Of a stretch of 64,000 bases of DNA, positions 50,301 to 55,029 are shown in pieces. The notes under the pieces were generated by a model. That model saw only the letters and a program-made list of their open reading frames with translations, searched no databases and was not told where the DNA came from. Position 1 is the stretch's first letter, and each line of letters opens with the position of its first letter. Source of the DNA: Platanthera guangdongensis (Eukaryota; Streptophyta; Magnoliopsida; Asparagales; Orchidaceae); assembly GCA_039583875.1 (NCBI GenBank), contig CM077161.1, forward strand, positions 60,021,885 to 60,085,884. Direction: 5' to 3'. The translations under genes and the position numbers were made by a program.

Positions 50301-50610
50301 CGCGTGTGCGCGCGCACATACACACATCTTTATAGAGAGAGATTAAATGTGCTAGATGTTTAAGAGTTCATAGACATCCACAAAAGGCCATAGAACATAC
50401 GCCCACAAAAGATAATAGAACTTACGCCCACAAAAGGTAATAGAACTTGCGGCCACAAAAGGTACTAGAACTTGCGCCCACAAAAGGTAATAGAACTTAC
50501 GCCCACAAAAGGTAATAGAACTTACGCCCACTTAGGATCTGGAGCATTACAGTCGGCGCACAGCTGGTTATCACTTTTCAGTAGTAACTCTTTCATTTTC
50601 TTGGAACTAC
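18098..50610 (-). CDS. ArfGAP and C2 domain protein (AGD11/12/13 type), partial gene
   Basis: Six exons on the minus strand, in transcript order 50526-50610, 18993-19068, 18718-18881, 18518-18647, 18319-18435 and 18098-18193, join in frame at GT/AG sites. Together they encode an ArfGAP zinc finger of the exact form C-x2-C-x16-C-x2-C (CADC ... CLKC), the catalytic-arginine region CCSVHRNLG, the helical part of the ArfGAP domain ([32 protein letters not shown]) and the first half of a C2 domain ([31 protein letters not shown]). Such proteins stimulate GTP hydrolysis by ARF GTPases in vesicle traffic, and the C2 domain binds phospholipids. The start codon exon and the end of the C2 domain were not found in the window. 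The intron after the first recognised exon is 31.5 kb because of nested retrotransposons. All recognised exons are open, so the gene may still be functional. Confidence 0.88.
18319..18435 (-). CDS. ArfGAP gene, fifth recognised exon (C2 domain start)
   Basis: 117 nt in phase 0 encoding [20 protein letters not shown] and [13 protein letters not shown]. The aspartates in IRDF and SSDPY are at the positions that coordinate calcium in C2 domains. The acceptor is GATGCAG. The inferred donor, GTCCAT, is weak; it was chosen because it joins the next exon in frame. Confidence 0.8.
18518..18647 (-). CDS. ArfGAP gene, fourth recognised exon
   Basis: 130 nt encoding [15 protein letters not shown] and a linker rich in serine (about 25 residues) between the ArfGAP and C2 domains. 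The acceptor is CATCCATAG; the donor is GTTAGTAT. Ends in phase 0. Confidence 0.85.
18718..18881 (-). CDS. ArfGAP gene, third recognised exon
   Basis: 164 nt encoding [20 protein letters not shown] through ERTKFI, the core helices of the ArfGAP domain. The acceptor is ACCATTCAG; the donor is GTGCAATA. The split AGG codon with the next exon gives arginine in KFIRSKY. Confidence 0.9.
18993..19068 (-). CDS. ArfGAP gene, second recognised exon
   Basis: 76 nt encoding [20 protein letters not shown] and LDISK. It supplies the second zinc-finger cysteine pair and the arginine (VHR) that completes the active site. The acceptor is CTGTGCAG; the donor is GTATTGC. It lies 31,457 bases from the preceding exon. 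Confidence 0.88.
19130..19725 (-). repeat. Probable solo copia LTR inside the ArfGAP intron
   Basis: In minus orientation a TATA box (CCTATAAATATAG, near 19712-19724) is followed by GA/CT-rich leader-like sequence and ends with TTCACCCCCCTCTTGAGTAA (about 19150). That ending is typical of the R/U5 end of Sirevirus-like LTRs. No primer site or gag follows, and I could not fix the ends or a target duplication. Confidence 0.5.
19734..19939 (+). CDS. Unrecognised short open frame
   Basis: About 68 codons between the LTR-like sequence and the copia-0 insertion, reading [20 protein letters not shown] and so on, rich in charged residues with no family I recognise. It lies on the strand opposite to the ArfGAP gene inside its intron. 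It could be a leftover of a retrotransposon accessory frame or chance. 19940-20274 shows nothing further. Confidence 0.2.
20280..20463 (-). repeat. copia-0 3' LTR
   Basis: 184 bp; in minus orientation TGTTAGAGAATA to CTCTATA (terminal CA mutated to TA). Directly before it in transcript direction is the purine-rich GCGGGGGAG, a polypurine tract. Confidence 0.88.
20531..21480 (-). pseudogene. copia-0 reverse transcriptase end and RNase H
   Basis: Minus-strand frame with the catalytic YVDD motif just upstream of the ATG at 21433 ([12 protein letters not shown]), then the thumb region ([20 protein letters not shown]) and the copia RNase H with [20 protein letters not shown] and [10 protein letters not shown] (the usual AEAEY is altered to AEAGY). 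It ends with the [17 protein letters not shown] and DILTKALS segment at 20713-20531, separated by one in-frame break near 20715. The N-terminal half of RT lies at 46630-47000, beyond the copia-1 insertion. Copia RNase H removes template RNA during reverse transcription. Confidence 0.85.
21515..22485 (+). repeat. copia-1 5' LTR, first part
   Basis: Starts TGTTAGGTATTGCATCC and aligns with 44898-45885. Contains many CGTCGAATTCGTCGAGTAT-type words and GCGTTGAGTGA motifs (21830-22360), more decayed than in the 3' LTR. Cut by the Tat element at TTCTT (22481-22485). Confidence 0.85.
22486..23331 (+). repeat. Tat element 5' LTR
   Basis: 846 bp, TGTACAACCCCGTG to GGTTTCAACA. TATA box ACTATAAATAAG lies at about 23054-23065. 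The primer site that should follow (TTTTGGTGCGGTGAGC) does not match the common initiator-Met site and I cannot name the tRNA. The frames in this LTR are not genes. Confidence 0.92.
23386..25312 (+). CDS. Tat element Gag and start of protease, frameshifted
   Basis: Gag opens with ATG at 23386 ([12 protein letters not shown]) in one frame. At a run of 22 G residues (23712-23733) the recognisable protein continues in another frame, open from 23795 or earlier to 25312. That part has the capsid core ([41 protein letters not shown]-like [10 protein letters not shown]), a basic glutamine/arginine-rich stretch, the Cx2Hx4Hx4C zinc-knuckle-like [14 protein letters not shown] near 24650, and the protease active site [12 protein letters not shown] near 25050. 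A further run of nine G (25186-25194) shifts the frame again, so protease is split between this frame and the next. The G runs may be sequencing or assembly errors or real lesions. Gag forms the particle that packages element RNA. Confidence 0.88.
25222..28839 (+). CDS. Tat element Pol: protease end, RT, RNase H, archaeal-type RNase H, integrase
   Basis: A 1205-codon frame that begins inside protease ([15 protein letters not shown]). Reverse transcriptase has [10 protein letters not shown] near residue 296 and YVDD near 360. The RT-linked RNase H (about 505-590) lacks the usual first aspartate ([10 protein letters not shown]), as in other Tat elements. The second, archaeal-type RNase H (about 640-765) keeps [20 protein letters not shown] and NEQADQLAK, so its D-E-D-D set is intact. 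Integrase follows with an HHCC domain ([23 protein letters not shown]) and D-D-E core residues in [17 protein letters not shown] and NGQVEAANK. It ends with a basic tail and no chromodomain. A 12-C run (26142-26153) adds prolines after IRMHP inside RT but keeps the frame. Confidence 0.93.
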   Translation: MDAPSSYSAIFGRPLISAFRCVPSSFHQCLKFNAEGVQVRVRGDPKVARECYVTAVNTISWQEGAEEMGRRMEEVEQEAGGEEPEVKDHAGEAAGGDLEEVAEVRGAGEEMEVEVPIPEEEDAEGWGERSRLEAAEEVVELEVLTRGGRMEKVRVSGGLTPEDQGRMLECIQKNVGIFAWNAVEMPGVDADVACHRLNLDPGTRPVQQKKRSTADKLADPIREEVAKLLKAGFVSEIQYPGWVSNVVMVKKGDGRWRLCIDFSLLNKACPKDCYPLPRIDALVDSAVGFSVMSFLDAFSGYHQIRMHPPPPDIKDVSFITGDGCYCYKMMSFGLKNAGATYQKMMDRVFKGQRGRNLEVYVDDLMIKSRDVDSHLRDLEETFATLRRYKMWLNPLKCVFGASRGKFLGHLLTPAGVEPNPDKVKAILELGSPRNAKEVQRLTGKLAGLSRFLSRAGEKCSPFFKTMRGGQRFEWTKECEEAFQALKAQLTQAPLLQGPKEGEDLFLYLGVGAEALSSVLVREEGKRQLPVYYVSRVLRKAELRYPILEKLAFALIISARRLRPYFQAHSIRVVTDHPLRNIFEGVEHSGRLAKWSVELSEFDVSFVPRLSIKAQAMADFLADYVVEVAEEELTRQTPWKVRVDGASGRHSLGVGVVLESPQGTRIEQTVVVHFPITNNQAEYEAVIAGLRLARELGVLDVEVLTDSMVVTSQINGEFEAREPTLKSYMAKVKGVIGTFQTFSIRHVPRRENEQADQLAKHGPRAGGTITDLFRPSIEEGELMEIDQQASWMDPVIVFLSTGEYPEGVDRKKLRHKSAYYLLKDGQLYRKTLSGMLARCVAEGEAQRILEEVHSGECGSHSGSRTLEGRIVRQGYFWPTLGRDATEFARRCHKCQLFAPLQLQPAQQLKSITAPWPFAIWGMDLVGPFPQASGQRRFLLVMIDYFSKWMEVKALAKVTSQVIRNFVWGEIICRHGLPQAIITDNGPQFASAEFTSFCEQLGIDLRFASVHHHRSNGQVEAANKIIVNLLKKKVENLRGSWVEQLPAVLWALRTTPNTATGETPFKLSHGCEAVVPVEFEVQTPRVGAAREGREEWRAENEGELRLSLDMVEELRDLSAIRQEEVKRRMVKYFDKHVRVKQFAEGDLVLKKVDAAGRSASVGKLNPSWEGPFIVKEALKSGGYRLQNVEGETLSLTWSGDDLKKFFP
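28921..29865 (+). repeat. 145-bp dimeric hairpin minisatellite of the Tat element
   Basis: Six head-to-tail units of 145 bp starting at 28921, 29066, 29211, 29356, 29501 and 29646, then a degenerate half unit to about 29865. Each unit is a dimer of two related halves (about 75 and 70 bp), each holding GAAGATCCCGCTGCCAGG and CTAGCTGGCAGGGCCGG. CTGCCAG and CTGGCAG form a 7-bp inverted repeat with a loop of about 12 bases. It lies between the end of pol and the convergent antisense genes. Confidence 0.92.
29866..30268. other. Tat element spacer, no gene seen
   Basis: Sequence between the hairpin minisatellite and the end of the antisense gene. No frame with a family signature. Probably holds 3' ends of the convergent transcripts; no clear signal was identified. 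Confidence 0.4.
30269..32170 (-). CDS. Antisense spliced gene 2 of the Tat element (PF04195-like)
   Basis: Three minus-strand exons, 32170-31501, 31435-30669 and 30598-30269, join in frame at canonical GT/AG introns (GTTTGCC...TTGGCAG and GTATGTGC...CTTTTCAG) to give about 588 residues. The N-terminal exon has [20 protein letters not shown] followed by [20 protein letters not shown]. This resembles the plant domain named putative gypsy-type transposon (PF04195), seen in accessory frames of Tat-type elements. The middle part is proline/serine-rich, then charged and helical. The last exon ([17 protein letters not shown]) continues a likely coiled coil. A TATA box lies 123 bases upstream of the ATG. 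Antisense frames are known in Tat elements such as Grande; the role is unknown. Homology should be confirmed by profile search. Confidence 0.75.
32293..32302 (-). promoter_or_regulatory. TATA box of antisense gene 2
   Basis: CTATAAATAG on the minus strand, preceded by a pyrimidine/purine-rich stretch (CTTTCTCTCTCC) and followed after about 120 bases by the ATG at 32170. Spacing fits a plant RNA polymerase II promoter independent of the LTR. Confidence 0.65.
32745..33715 (-). CDS. Antisense spliced gene 1 of the Tat element, frameshifted
   Basis: Three candidate minus-strand exons: 33715-33512 ([20 protein letters not shown] ...), 33459-33232 and 33169-32745 (ends RGRWKWIEY, stop). Introns are GTACGTGACC...TCTTGCAG and GTAAGCTAG...TTTTGTAG. 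Exons 2 and 3 join in frame (TPG to [13 protein letters not shown]), but exon 1 joins exon 2 one base out of frame, so there is an indel or a different splice. The last exon has a leucine-rich heptad-like stretch ([40 protein letters not shown]) suggesting a coiled coil. I recognise no family. A TATA box lies 63 bases upstream of the ATG. It and gene 2 are arranged one after the other, both opposite to gag-pol. Confidence 0.6.
33778..33789 (-). promoter_or_regulatory. TATA box of antisense gene 1
   Basis: CTATAAATATAC on the minus strand, 63 bases upstream of the first ATG (33715) and about 115 bases inside the element from the 3' LTR. It is a separate TATA from those in the LTRs, which point the other way. 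Confidence 0.65.
33905..34750 (+). repeat. Tat element 3' LTR
   Basis: 846 bp, equal in length to the 5' LTR. Eight differences were found by hand, each with G or C in the 5' copy and A or T here. Preceded by the purine-rich CTCAAAAAGAGCGCGGAT, the likely polypurine tract. Confidence 0.92.
34756..35497 (+). repeat. copia-1 5' LTR, second part
   Basis: Continues from 22485 after the Tat element. TATA box CTATAAATACC at about 34780-34790. Ends GCTAGATACTTTCA, matching the 3' LTR end at 46624. Confidence 0.87.
35499..35510 (+). promoter_or_regulatory. copia-1 primer-binding site
   Basis: TTGGTATCAGAG one base after the 5' LTR, complementary to plant initiator Met tRNA. Confidence 0.88.
35588..37876 (+). 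pseudogene. copia-1 gag with long C-terminal extension, three in-frame stops
   Basis: One reading frame from ATG at 35588 to 37876 broken only by stops at 35663 (TGA), 35903 (TAA) and 36188 (TAG). It carries the Sirevirus-type Gag ([35 protein letters not shown]), a serine/lysine-rich part, a zinc knuckle [14 protein letters not shown] (about 36588) with the first Cys changed or shifted, a coiled-coil segment with repeated leucines ([20 protein letters not shown]), and a second knuckle [14 protein letters not shown] near 37700. The extended Gag with a coiled coil is typical of Sireviruses. The stops make this copy unable to yield full Gag. Confidence 0.85.
37905..39829 (+). pseudogene. copia-1 protease and integrase, broken
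   Basis: Protease active site [12 protein letters not shown] starts near 37926, in a different frame from gag, and stops at about 38018. A second block (38052-38321) reads [20 protein letters not shown]. The region 38322-38512 holds the decayed zinc-binding domain of integrase. The catalytic core is open at 38513-39829, with [26 protein letters not shown] and [14 protein letters not shown] supplying the D, D and E positions. The same open frame runs into the start of reverse transcriptase ([20 protein letters not shown]). At least two frameshifts and stops separate the blocks. Confidence 0.85.
39848..41052 (+). pseudogene. copia-1 reverse transcriptase and RNase H, inactivated
   Basis: RT continues after a stop at 39829 ([32 protein letters not shown]). 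The catalytic motif reads NVDD ([11 protein letters not shown]) in place of YVDD, which alone should impair activity. A stop at 40220 splits off the RNase H half (40229-40726: [20 protein letters not shown] and [15 protein letters not shown]), and a further stop follows before the conserved end ([20 protein letters not shown], about 40940-40990). This is the normal end of a Sirevirus pol. Confidence 0.85.
41299..41345. repeat. (AT)n microsatellite
   Basis: About 23 AT dinucleotides in the spacer between pol and the extra ORF of copia-1. Confidence 0.95.
41599..43868 (+). pseudogene. Extra ORF after pol in copia-1 (env-position ORF)
   Basis: A frame opening [15 protein letters not shown] at 41599 shifts near 41655, is then open at 41693-43276, and shifts once more to 43287-43868. 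In all it is about 750 codons. The first third is a folded-looking domain ([36 protein letters not shown]). The middle is very acidic (a run of Glu/Asp with [10 protein letters not shown]), and the C-terminal part is helical and charged ([17 protein letters not shown]), followed by a glutamine/histidine and valine-rich tail. Position and length fit the extra or env-like ORF of some Sireviruses. I see no convincing signal peptide or transmembrane segment, so an envelope role is not supported by the sequence. Confidence 0.65.
43930..44730 (-). pseudogene. Inverted fragment of a related extra ORF
   Basis: On the minus strand, 44729-44463 encodes [20 protein letters not shown] followed by [20 protein letters not shown] and HLKKV, clearly related to residues of the plus-strand extra ORF at about 42115-42275. 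It is diverged and in opposite orientation. Further minus-strand acidic frames (44399-44211) fit the continuing acidic middle region. A 10-C run (44718-44727) marks its edge. It sits between the extra ORF and the 3' LTR of copia-1. Confidence 0.65.
44898..46624 (+). repeat. copia-1 3' LTR
   Basis: 1727 bp, TGTTGGGTATTG to AGATACTTTCA, preceded by the polypurine tract AAATGGAGAT (44888-44897). Contains the palindromic block at 45210-45790 and a TATA box (CTATAAATACC, about 45916-45926). Confidence 0.9.
45609..45664. repeat. Twin perfect 24-bp palindromes in the copia-1 LTR
   Basis: Two copies (45609-45632 and 45641-45664) of a perfect palindrome with half-site ATACTCGACGAA, centred on GAATTC and spaced 32 bp centre to centre. 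Related words recur at 45225-45255. The 5' LTR has only decayed versions near 22235-22265. Confidence 0.9.
46625..47250 (-). pseudogene. copia-0 reverse transcriptase, N-terminal half
   Basis: Minus-strand blocks [20 protein letters not shown] and [20 protein letters not shown] (46947-46747), then the GLKQSP-type segment up to the insertion site of copia-1 at 46625. The protein continues on the other side of copia-1 at 21510 downwards, where VYVDD lies. So copia-1 landed inside RT, a few dozen codons before the active site. A frameshift occurs near 46740. Confidence 0.82.
47201..48082 (-). pseudogene. copia-0 integrase core and C-terminal region
   Basis: A 293-codon frame with [20 protein letters not shown] and [20 protein letters not shown] (second Asp and the Glu of the D-D-E core), then [20 protein letters not shown] and a proline/valine-rich linker towards RT. 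The N-terminal zinc-binding part and the first catalytic Asp are not recognised in a joined frame. Confidence 0.82.
48086..48529 (-). pseudogene. copia-0 protease region
   Basis: Minus-strand frame containing the aspartic protease active site [12 protein letters not shown] near 48340, then [20 protein letters not shown] and [13 protein letters not shown], the usual link between protease and integrase in copia Pol. Upstream a leucine/glutamine-rich bit ([15 protein letters not shown]) may be the last trace of Gag. Confidence 0.8.
48530..49650. repeat. Degenerate ACCGCAGCGG/AACCGC-rich leader in place of copia-0 gag
   Basis: About 1.1 kb made largely of short imperfect repeats such as AAGCAAACCGCAACA, GAGACCGCAGC and GCGGTTAGAA. 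No Gag capsid or zinc knuckle is visible on either strand, although Gag should occupy this place between the 5' LTR and protease. Leucine/cysteine-rich frames on the minus strand are repeat by-products. A plus-strand TATA-like CTATAAAAAGG lies near 49484. Confidence 0.6.
49657..49840 (-). repeat. copia-0 5' LTR
   Basis: 184 bp; in minus orientation TGTTAGAGAATATTGGG to TTTTCTCTACA, followed by TGGTTTCAGAGTC (49656 downwards), a primer site close to the initiator-Met type with one change. The AGTAC target duplication follows at 49841-49845. Confidence 0.9.
50270..50326. repeat. (TA)n(TG)n(CG) alternating purine-pyrimidine tract
   Basis: TATATATA, then a run of TG, then CGCGTGTGCGCGCGCAC. Alternating purine-pyrimidine DNA of this kind can adopt left-handed form. 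It lies in the ArfGAP intron close to the donor-site array. Confidence 0.9.
50385..50531 (-). repeat. 25-bp tandem array of the ArfGAP 5' splice site
   Basis: On the minus strand the exon end GTGGGC and donor GTAAGTTCTATTACC are repeated about six further times with a CTTTT link. Each copy recreates TGTGGGC before a donor-like GTAAGT, GCAAGT or GTATGT. From the exon inward the donors read GTAAGT, GTAAGT, GTAAGT, GCAAGT, GCAAGT, GTAAGT, then GTATGT. The first is the authentic donor at 50525. Confidence 0.9.
50526..50610 (-). CDS. ArfGAP gene, first recognised exon
   Basis: 85 nt encoding [18 protein letters not shown] and NAPDPKW, the first cysteine pair of the zinc finger. The acceptor is AAAACAG at 50611-50617; the donor is GTAAGTTC directly after TGGGC (50525 downwards). 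The exon leaves two bases (GC) that join G at the start of the next exon to give an alanine codon, as in the family. Whether the internal ATG is the start or an upstream exon exists is open; family members usually have a few more N-terminal residues. Confidence 0.88.
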
Positions 50611-51174
50611 CTGTTTTCAAATCGAAGATAGAATGATATTGCACATCTTAATTAAAATAAGTAGTTGTCAGATGTAAGACAATGCAGATGAAGTGAGATA
50701 AAAGATTTACACAATAAAAAATAACTGACAGTAAATACAAGTTATAAGAGCACAAGTATGTTATGTGTGTGATTTTATGCATTTGATGAATATTGATACA
50801 ATTTTGCATATAAAACAAATAAAAATAACAAAATTTCTTCTCTTTGTTAGGCATCATGGTACTAAATGGAACTAGCAACACAGATGAAGGACATTTCTTA
50901 AACAACACTAAGATTTTAAATTTAAACAAGCTTGAAAAAATTTGAACACAAAGTGGTTTCAGTTTTTTGCCGGAATCATATAGTGCTCTTGGATGAAGAT
51001 GGAGAGAGGAATACTGGAAATGAGAGGAAATGTTCAAGTTTAGAGAGCAGAAGTTTATTAGAAAAGAAGAGTTTGTCGAAGGTGGTTAAAGAAAGAACAG
51101 ATATTTTTTAGACAGCATCCTAGGTGAAGGGTCAAGGGATAGTCTATGTTACGAGTCAATCCGGAATATATCAG
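50611..51174. other. Intron or upstream sequence of the ArfGAP gene
   Basis: AT-rich. I find no upstream coding exon on the minus strand with a family signature. A 129-codon minus-strand frame at 50648-51037 is rich in Tyr, Cys and Leu and looks like chance. The boundary with the gypsy-3 LTR is not precise. Confidence 0.4.
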
Positions 51175-51529
51175 AAGCTTCGCCGGAGGTGGAGGTGGCG
51201 ATGGTGGAGTTACTACGGTGCCAAAATTGCGACCGTCTAGGTAGAGTGTGCTATGGAGGAGAGAGTTGTTGCAATCTCAATGGAATAAGAAATACTTCTT
51301 GCTTGTTTCATTCATTCTCTAAGAGGTACTTAAATATGATTGCAAGGATAAATTATCAATCAACATATTAGTGGCATATATTAAATGACCTAACAATAAC
51401 TAACATTTTAGTGACACATATTAGCTACCAACAATGCATTAATGAATCATATTAATAAAACTAGACGTGAAGACACATAGTAAGATAATTAGGCTTGAAG
51501 GCTAATAACATCGCCTATGCCTGTAACAC
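51175..51529 (-). repeat. gypsy-3 3' LTR, approximate
   Basis: In minus orientation it starts TGTTACAGGCATAGGCGATG at 51529. It aligns with 62945-63290 through shared blocks (GAGTTGC, TTCATTC-TCTAAG-GGTACTTAAATA, TTATCAA, AACTAACATTTTA-TGACAC). The two copies are strongly diverged. The left end is uncertain. Confidence 0.6.
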
Positions 51530-52050
51530 ATCGCCCATCATTTACTTCGAGCTTGTCCTCAAGCTCAGAACAATAGAATGGAGATTGCAGGTTGGACTTG
51601 AAATGTGACTTATCATCAGGTTGCTTAATCCCTTGCCAAAACAATTGCTTGCAGTGTTGCCATGCTGAAATGGTATTGTCACTACAACAGAAAGGTGCTA
51701 AAGGAGAGTCGATGTAACAAACATTGATCTTGGCGTGTATAATTAATGGTAGACGTGTGTCATGTTGAATGAGAACAAAGTTAGCTGATGATTGTTGGGT
51801 GACTGCTTGACTGACTGAAAATTCAATGACTTGTACTTGGTCAGGCATGATCTCTGATCATATCATGGGCAGCTGGATACTTCAGTTTGCATCTTTATCA
51901 CAAATTTGGCAAGGTGTGTGGCATAAGTGCTTTGTGAGAAACCACCAGGTTCACTATTGTTCCCATTTTTTCATGGCTTCCTCATATTTCTCTCGAGAAA
52001 TCTAAGCTGACATTATGGTGACGACCCCTGGGGGTACTAAAGAAGGCTCA
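51530..52050 (-). pseudogene. gypsy-3 pol tail
   Basis: A minus-strand frame ends SELEDKLEVNDG just before the LTR start, which resembles the end of chromovirus Pol (LEDK followed by the polypurine tract). The preceding residues are too decayed to identify. The upstream part at 51850-52050 is unrecognised. The element body is cut at about 52050 by copia-2. Confidence 0.45.
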
Positions 52051-52056
52051 GCATCC

Positions 52057-53156
52057 AGCTGTACCTTGTCATAACGGAAGAAGACGTACAGTAGCTTCGC
52101 GGAAAAGTTTGTCGTGTTCTGTAGCTCCTCCGTACTTGATTTGAAATTAGTTGACTTTGTCGATTTTGCAGATTTTGCTGACGTGAGCACCTGTGGACTT
52201 AGATAAAAATTGAGCATCAGTAGAATAGGCGTTGAGTGAATATGAGCTTCACTCAACGCCAAAGTATATAGACAGAATCCTGTCTATCTAGGCGTTGACA
52301 GTGTTGAGTAAGCCTCACTCAACGCTTTATGTCTTAGCCATTTCTGCAGCCCTTTCAGTATGCATGGCGTTGAGAGCGTTGAGTAAGCACACCTCACTCA
52401 ACGCCTAGTGTCTTAACCATGTTTTCTGTAATTTAGGCGTTGAGAGCGTTGAGTGAGCTTGCCTCACTCAACGCTTTCTGCCTTAACCAAATTTTTGCTT
52501 CTTCAGCATCTTTAAGTGTCGAGAGCGTTGAGTGACCACGCCTCACTCAACGCATTCTGCTTTAGCCATATTTTATGAGTCATGACGTTGAGAGCATTGA
52601 GTGAGCATGCCTCACTCAACGCTTTCATCCTTAGCCAGATTTTTCTGCTCCTTGGCGTTGAGTGAGTAAGCTTCACTTAACGCATTTGGACTTGGCCAAA
52701 TTTTTATGTCTAAAAACAACACTGACCTTGATAATTAGTCAACACATTATCACTTGGTGTTGAGTGAGCTTGCCTCACAAAAACACATGTGGACTTAATA
52801 AATATTCACAGTTTTTTTGTGGCGTTGACTGACTGAGATATACTCAACGACTTTGGAGTTATGACATTGAGTGAATGATCTTCACTCAACGTCTGTGAAC
52901 TTGGCCACTTTTCTGCCCATTTTTCTTTAGGCTCTTACTGCATCAGCCATACTCACAGCCTTTTGTTGTATGGCGTTGCGTGAGCTGAGTTCACTCAACG
53001 CCTGGGGACTTAGCCACTTAGACTATCTGTCCCATCAATGTTGCTAGGACATCCTACAATTATTAACTCAGACATACATCAAATACAACTTTATGTATAT
53101 CATTGACAAGATTGACTTCACTCAAATCTAGAACATTGAGGGCAATGGACCTAACA
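52057..53156 (-). repeat. copia-2 3' LTR, truncated
   Basis: Aligns with 61544-62638. In minus orientation it begins TGTTAGGTCCATTGCCC, preceded by the polypurine tract AGATGGAGAT. From 52216 to 53010 it holds about nine palindromes of the form GCGTTGAGTGAG, 4-8 bases, CTCACTCAACGC, spaced 65-100 bp. Confidence 0.88.
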
Positions 53157-53307
53157 ATCTCCATCTATTTGAGGAAGACAAAACTCTTAAGCAAGACAAA
53201 ACTCTTAAGCAAATGATTCAATAATGAGTCAATGACATACATAATACTATGCAGCAATAAGAATTTTTAAAAGCATATAACTGGAGATTGATTTATATGA
53301 TTTATAG

Positions 53308-54040
53308 TTACCATAATTTACCACACCTCTTTGTCTGTAGGGTGAACATTACTACACTTGCTGCACCTGAATTGCTGCAACCATTCTTGATCATGGACAG
53401 GTTTAACATTCCCAACTCAAACTTGAAGGTGTTAAACTTTGTTTCATCTACTGTTTTAGTGAAGATGACAGCCACTTGCTTGTCGGATGGGACAAACTCA
53501 AGATTGATATCTTCACATTTCATATGCTCCCTATTGAAATGATATCTGATTTCAATGTGTTTAGTCCTGCTGTGGGAGACAGGATTCCTAGCAATTGAAA
53601 TGAGACTAGTAGAATCACAAAATAAGGAACTTCTACTTATCTGAAGGTTGTAGTCCTGGAGCTGATTTTGAATCCACAGCAGCTAGCTGCAGAGATGTAC
53701 TCTGACTCTGTAGTTGAAATTGCAAAACTAATTTGATTCTTACTGCTCCATGAAACTAGTCTTCCACCTAGGAATTGACAGGTGTCAGAAGTGTTCTTCA
53801 TGTCCTCCTTGCAACCTGCAAAGTCTGCATCTGAATAGTCAGTTTGTTCAAATTCCTCATTCCTAGGGTACCACAGGCAAAAATCTGGTGTGCCTTAAGA
53901 TAACTCAGAATTCTCTTTGCAGCAGAGTAATGAGATTCTTTGGGACAAGCCTGATACCTAGCACAAACATATGTAGCATACATGATGTCTAGCCTACTAG
54001 CAGTTAGATAAAGAAGGGAACCAATTATCCCCCTATACAA
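53308..54040 (-). pseudogene. copia-2 RNase H
   Basis: Minus-strand fragments: [20 protein letters not shown] and [20 protein letters not shown] (54040-53870), then the DADF-type region with stops (about 53860-53780). The 3' end FVPSDKQVAVIFTKTVDE lies at 53523-53308, where the usual ADIFTK is altered. Several stops lie between these blocks. Confidence 0.82.
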
Positions 54041-54058
54041 AATCTTATCAACAGTTTT

Positions 54059-54900
54059 TCATGCCTCATCTTTGCATATGGGCATGCTTGATCCCATAAA
54101 AGTTCTCATGATAGAGGAATTTTTCATACCAAATTTCTTTATTAACTCCCTAGTGAACTTAGACTGTGATATGGATAAGCCATAATCAGTCTGTCTTACT
54201 TGGAGACCTAAGAAGAACTTAAGTTCACTCATACTGCTCATCTCAAACTTCCACTGCATAAGTTTGGCAAACTTCCTGCAGAGGTTGTCATCAGTAAATT
54301 CAAAGATGATGTCATCTACATAGATCTGAACTAGGATAATCTTACCCTTAGAATCCCTCAGGAATAGGATCTTGTCTATCTTCCCCCTTGAGAATTTGTT
54401 CTCAATGATGAAGCTAGACAAGATCTCATACCATGCTTGAGGGGCTTGCTTTAACTCATATAGAGCTTTCCTAAGTCTATAAACAAAATCAGGTGAGTTA
54501 GGAAATACAAAACCTGGAGGCTGCTCAACATATACTTCCTCTAAGTCACCATTCAGGAAGGCTGACTTCACATCCATTTGGTAGACCTTGAATCTTTGTG
54601 TGCAGCATATGCAAGGAACAATCTTGTGCCCTCCAACCTTACAACAGGGGCAAAGGTTTGATCAAAATCAATGTCTTCTTCTTGCTTGTACCCCTTAGCT
54701 ACCAATCTTGTTTTATTCTTGATTATAATCTCATTTTCATCAAGTTTGTTTCAGTAGATCCACTTTACTCCAATGACATTATGTCTATGAGGTCTGGGAA
54801 CCAGCTTTCAGACTTTGCATCTTTTGAACTGATTCAGTTCTTCTTACAAAGTCACTATCCAGAATTGATCTATGTTGGCCTCTTCAAACTTATTTGACTC
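54059..54900 (-). pseudogene. copia-2 reverse transcriptase
   Basis: Open at 54577-54059 with [39 protein letters not shown] and an intact YVDD ([12 protein letters not shown]). The upstream part (about 54890-54580) encodes the N-terminal fingers in another frame with stops. The DNA polymerase residues are preserved despite the broken context. Confidence 0.85.
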
Positions 54901-55029
54901 AACTTGTGACAGGAAGTTTGCATAGATAGTTGTATTCAGATTTCTGCTTCTTGTCACAACTTCATGGCTTGGTTCACCAATGATTTGGTGAGCTGGATGG
55001 TCTCTTAAATGCCTCATTGCTGGAGGTAA

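Noticed and set aside
50648..51037. A 129-codon minus-strand frame upstream of the first recognised ArfGAP exon
   Set aside because: Its Tyr/Cys/Leu-rich composition in AT-rich DNA, lack of ArfGAP N-terminal similarity and lack of a fitting donor make an exon unlikely.
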